NCBI GenBank assembly: GCA_031288955.1
Contig: JAITQJ010000240.1
Span: 1-14,092, forward strand
Origin: Planctomycetaceae bacterium
GTDB taxonomy: Bacteria; Planctomycetota; Planctomycetia; Pirellulales; Thermoguttaceae
Reading direction: 5' to 3'
Length of the DNA: 14,092 nt
Under the pieces are notes generated by a model. That model was given only the letters and a program-made list of their open reading frames with translations. It ran no database searches and was not told the origin of the DNA. The stretch's first letter is position 1. Every line of letters begins with the position of its first letter. This document shows positions 14,042-14,092 of this stretch, piece by piece. Made by a program: the position numbers and the translations under genes.

Positions 14042-14092
14042 CTATGCGTTACAGTAGGTTAAGCGATAGAAAGACGGTGTAGATATTAAAGT

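Larger units (their letters stand above)
13828..14092. other. Intergenic right end of the window
   Basis: No gene is seen. The stretch 13914-13940 holds a purine-rich near-repeat (GGGACTAGGGACTAGGGGTG), followed by an A/T-rich tract with AAAATTG repeated (13970-14000). Then come the 22-bp motif at 14001 and a palindrome at 14021. The next gene presumably lies beyond the window. Confidence 0.6.

Overview
The window looks like a chromosomal segment of a bacterium from the Planctomycetes or a relative in the PVC group. This is inferred from gene content, not from a marker gene. The evidence is an FGE-sulfatase-fold protein on a long charged helix, a secreted discoidin-DUF1680 (GH127) protein, a chorismatase-like double RidA-fold protein, a YibE/F membrane protein, a degenerate GH10-like protein, moderate GC, and mostly no Shine-Dalgarno site in front of starts. 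I see no tRNA, rRNA, CRISPR array or intact insertion sequence.

Layout. 1-1415: a secreted FGE-sulfatase/C-type-lectin-fold protein on the + strand, bracketed by a 25-bp direct repeat. Its C-terminal codons resemble the variable region of a diversity-generating retroelement (DGR) target. 1416-4274: on the - strand, a NifA-like sigma-54 activator (GAF, AAA+, Fis) followed by a secreted two-domain protein of unknown function. 4275-4638: a gene-poor patch with a frameshifted zinc-ribbon remnant (probably the start of an IS1-type insA) and one copy of an 85-bp repeat. 4639-8291: on the - strand, a methyl-accepting chemotaxis protein followed by a GH10-like TIM-barrel protein that lacks the usual acid/base motif. 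8292-8630: intergenic, carrying the inverted second copy of the 85-bp repeat, which ends five bases before the next ATG. 8631-11388: on the + strand, a YibE/F membrane protein and a FkbO/Hyg5-type chorismatase-like protein, separated by 331 bp with overlapping hairpins and a good -10 box. 11408-13816: on the - strand, a secreted GH127 glycosidase convergent with the chorismatase gene. 13817-14092: A-rich intergenic DNA with a short dispersed repeat and an 8-bp palindrome.

The genes do not form one obvious pathway. They share a theme of surface sensing and polysaccharide use: a secreted GH127, a GH10-like protein, a Cache chemoreceptor and a lectin-fold secreted protein. The least explained signals are non-coding. 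The 85-bp inverted repeats have promoter-like cores and bracket the chemoreceptor and GH10-like genes. A direct repeat with a hairpin lies on both sides of the lectin-fold gene. A 22-bp motif recurs at 4420 and 14001. No DGR reverse transcriptase, template repeat or accessory gene lies in the window, so the DGR reading rests on the target sequence alone.
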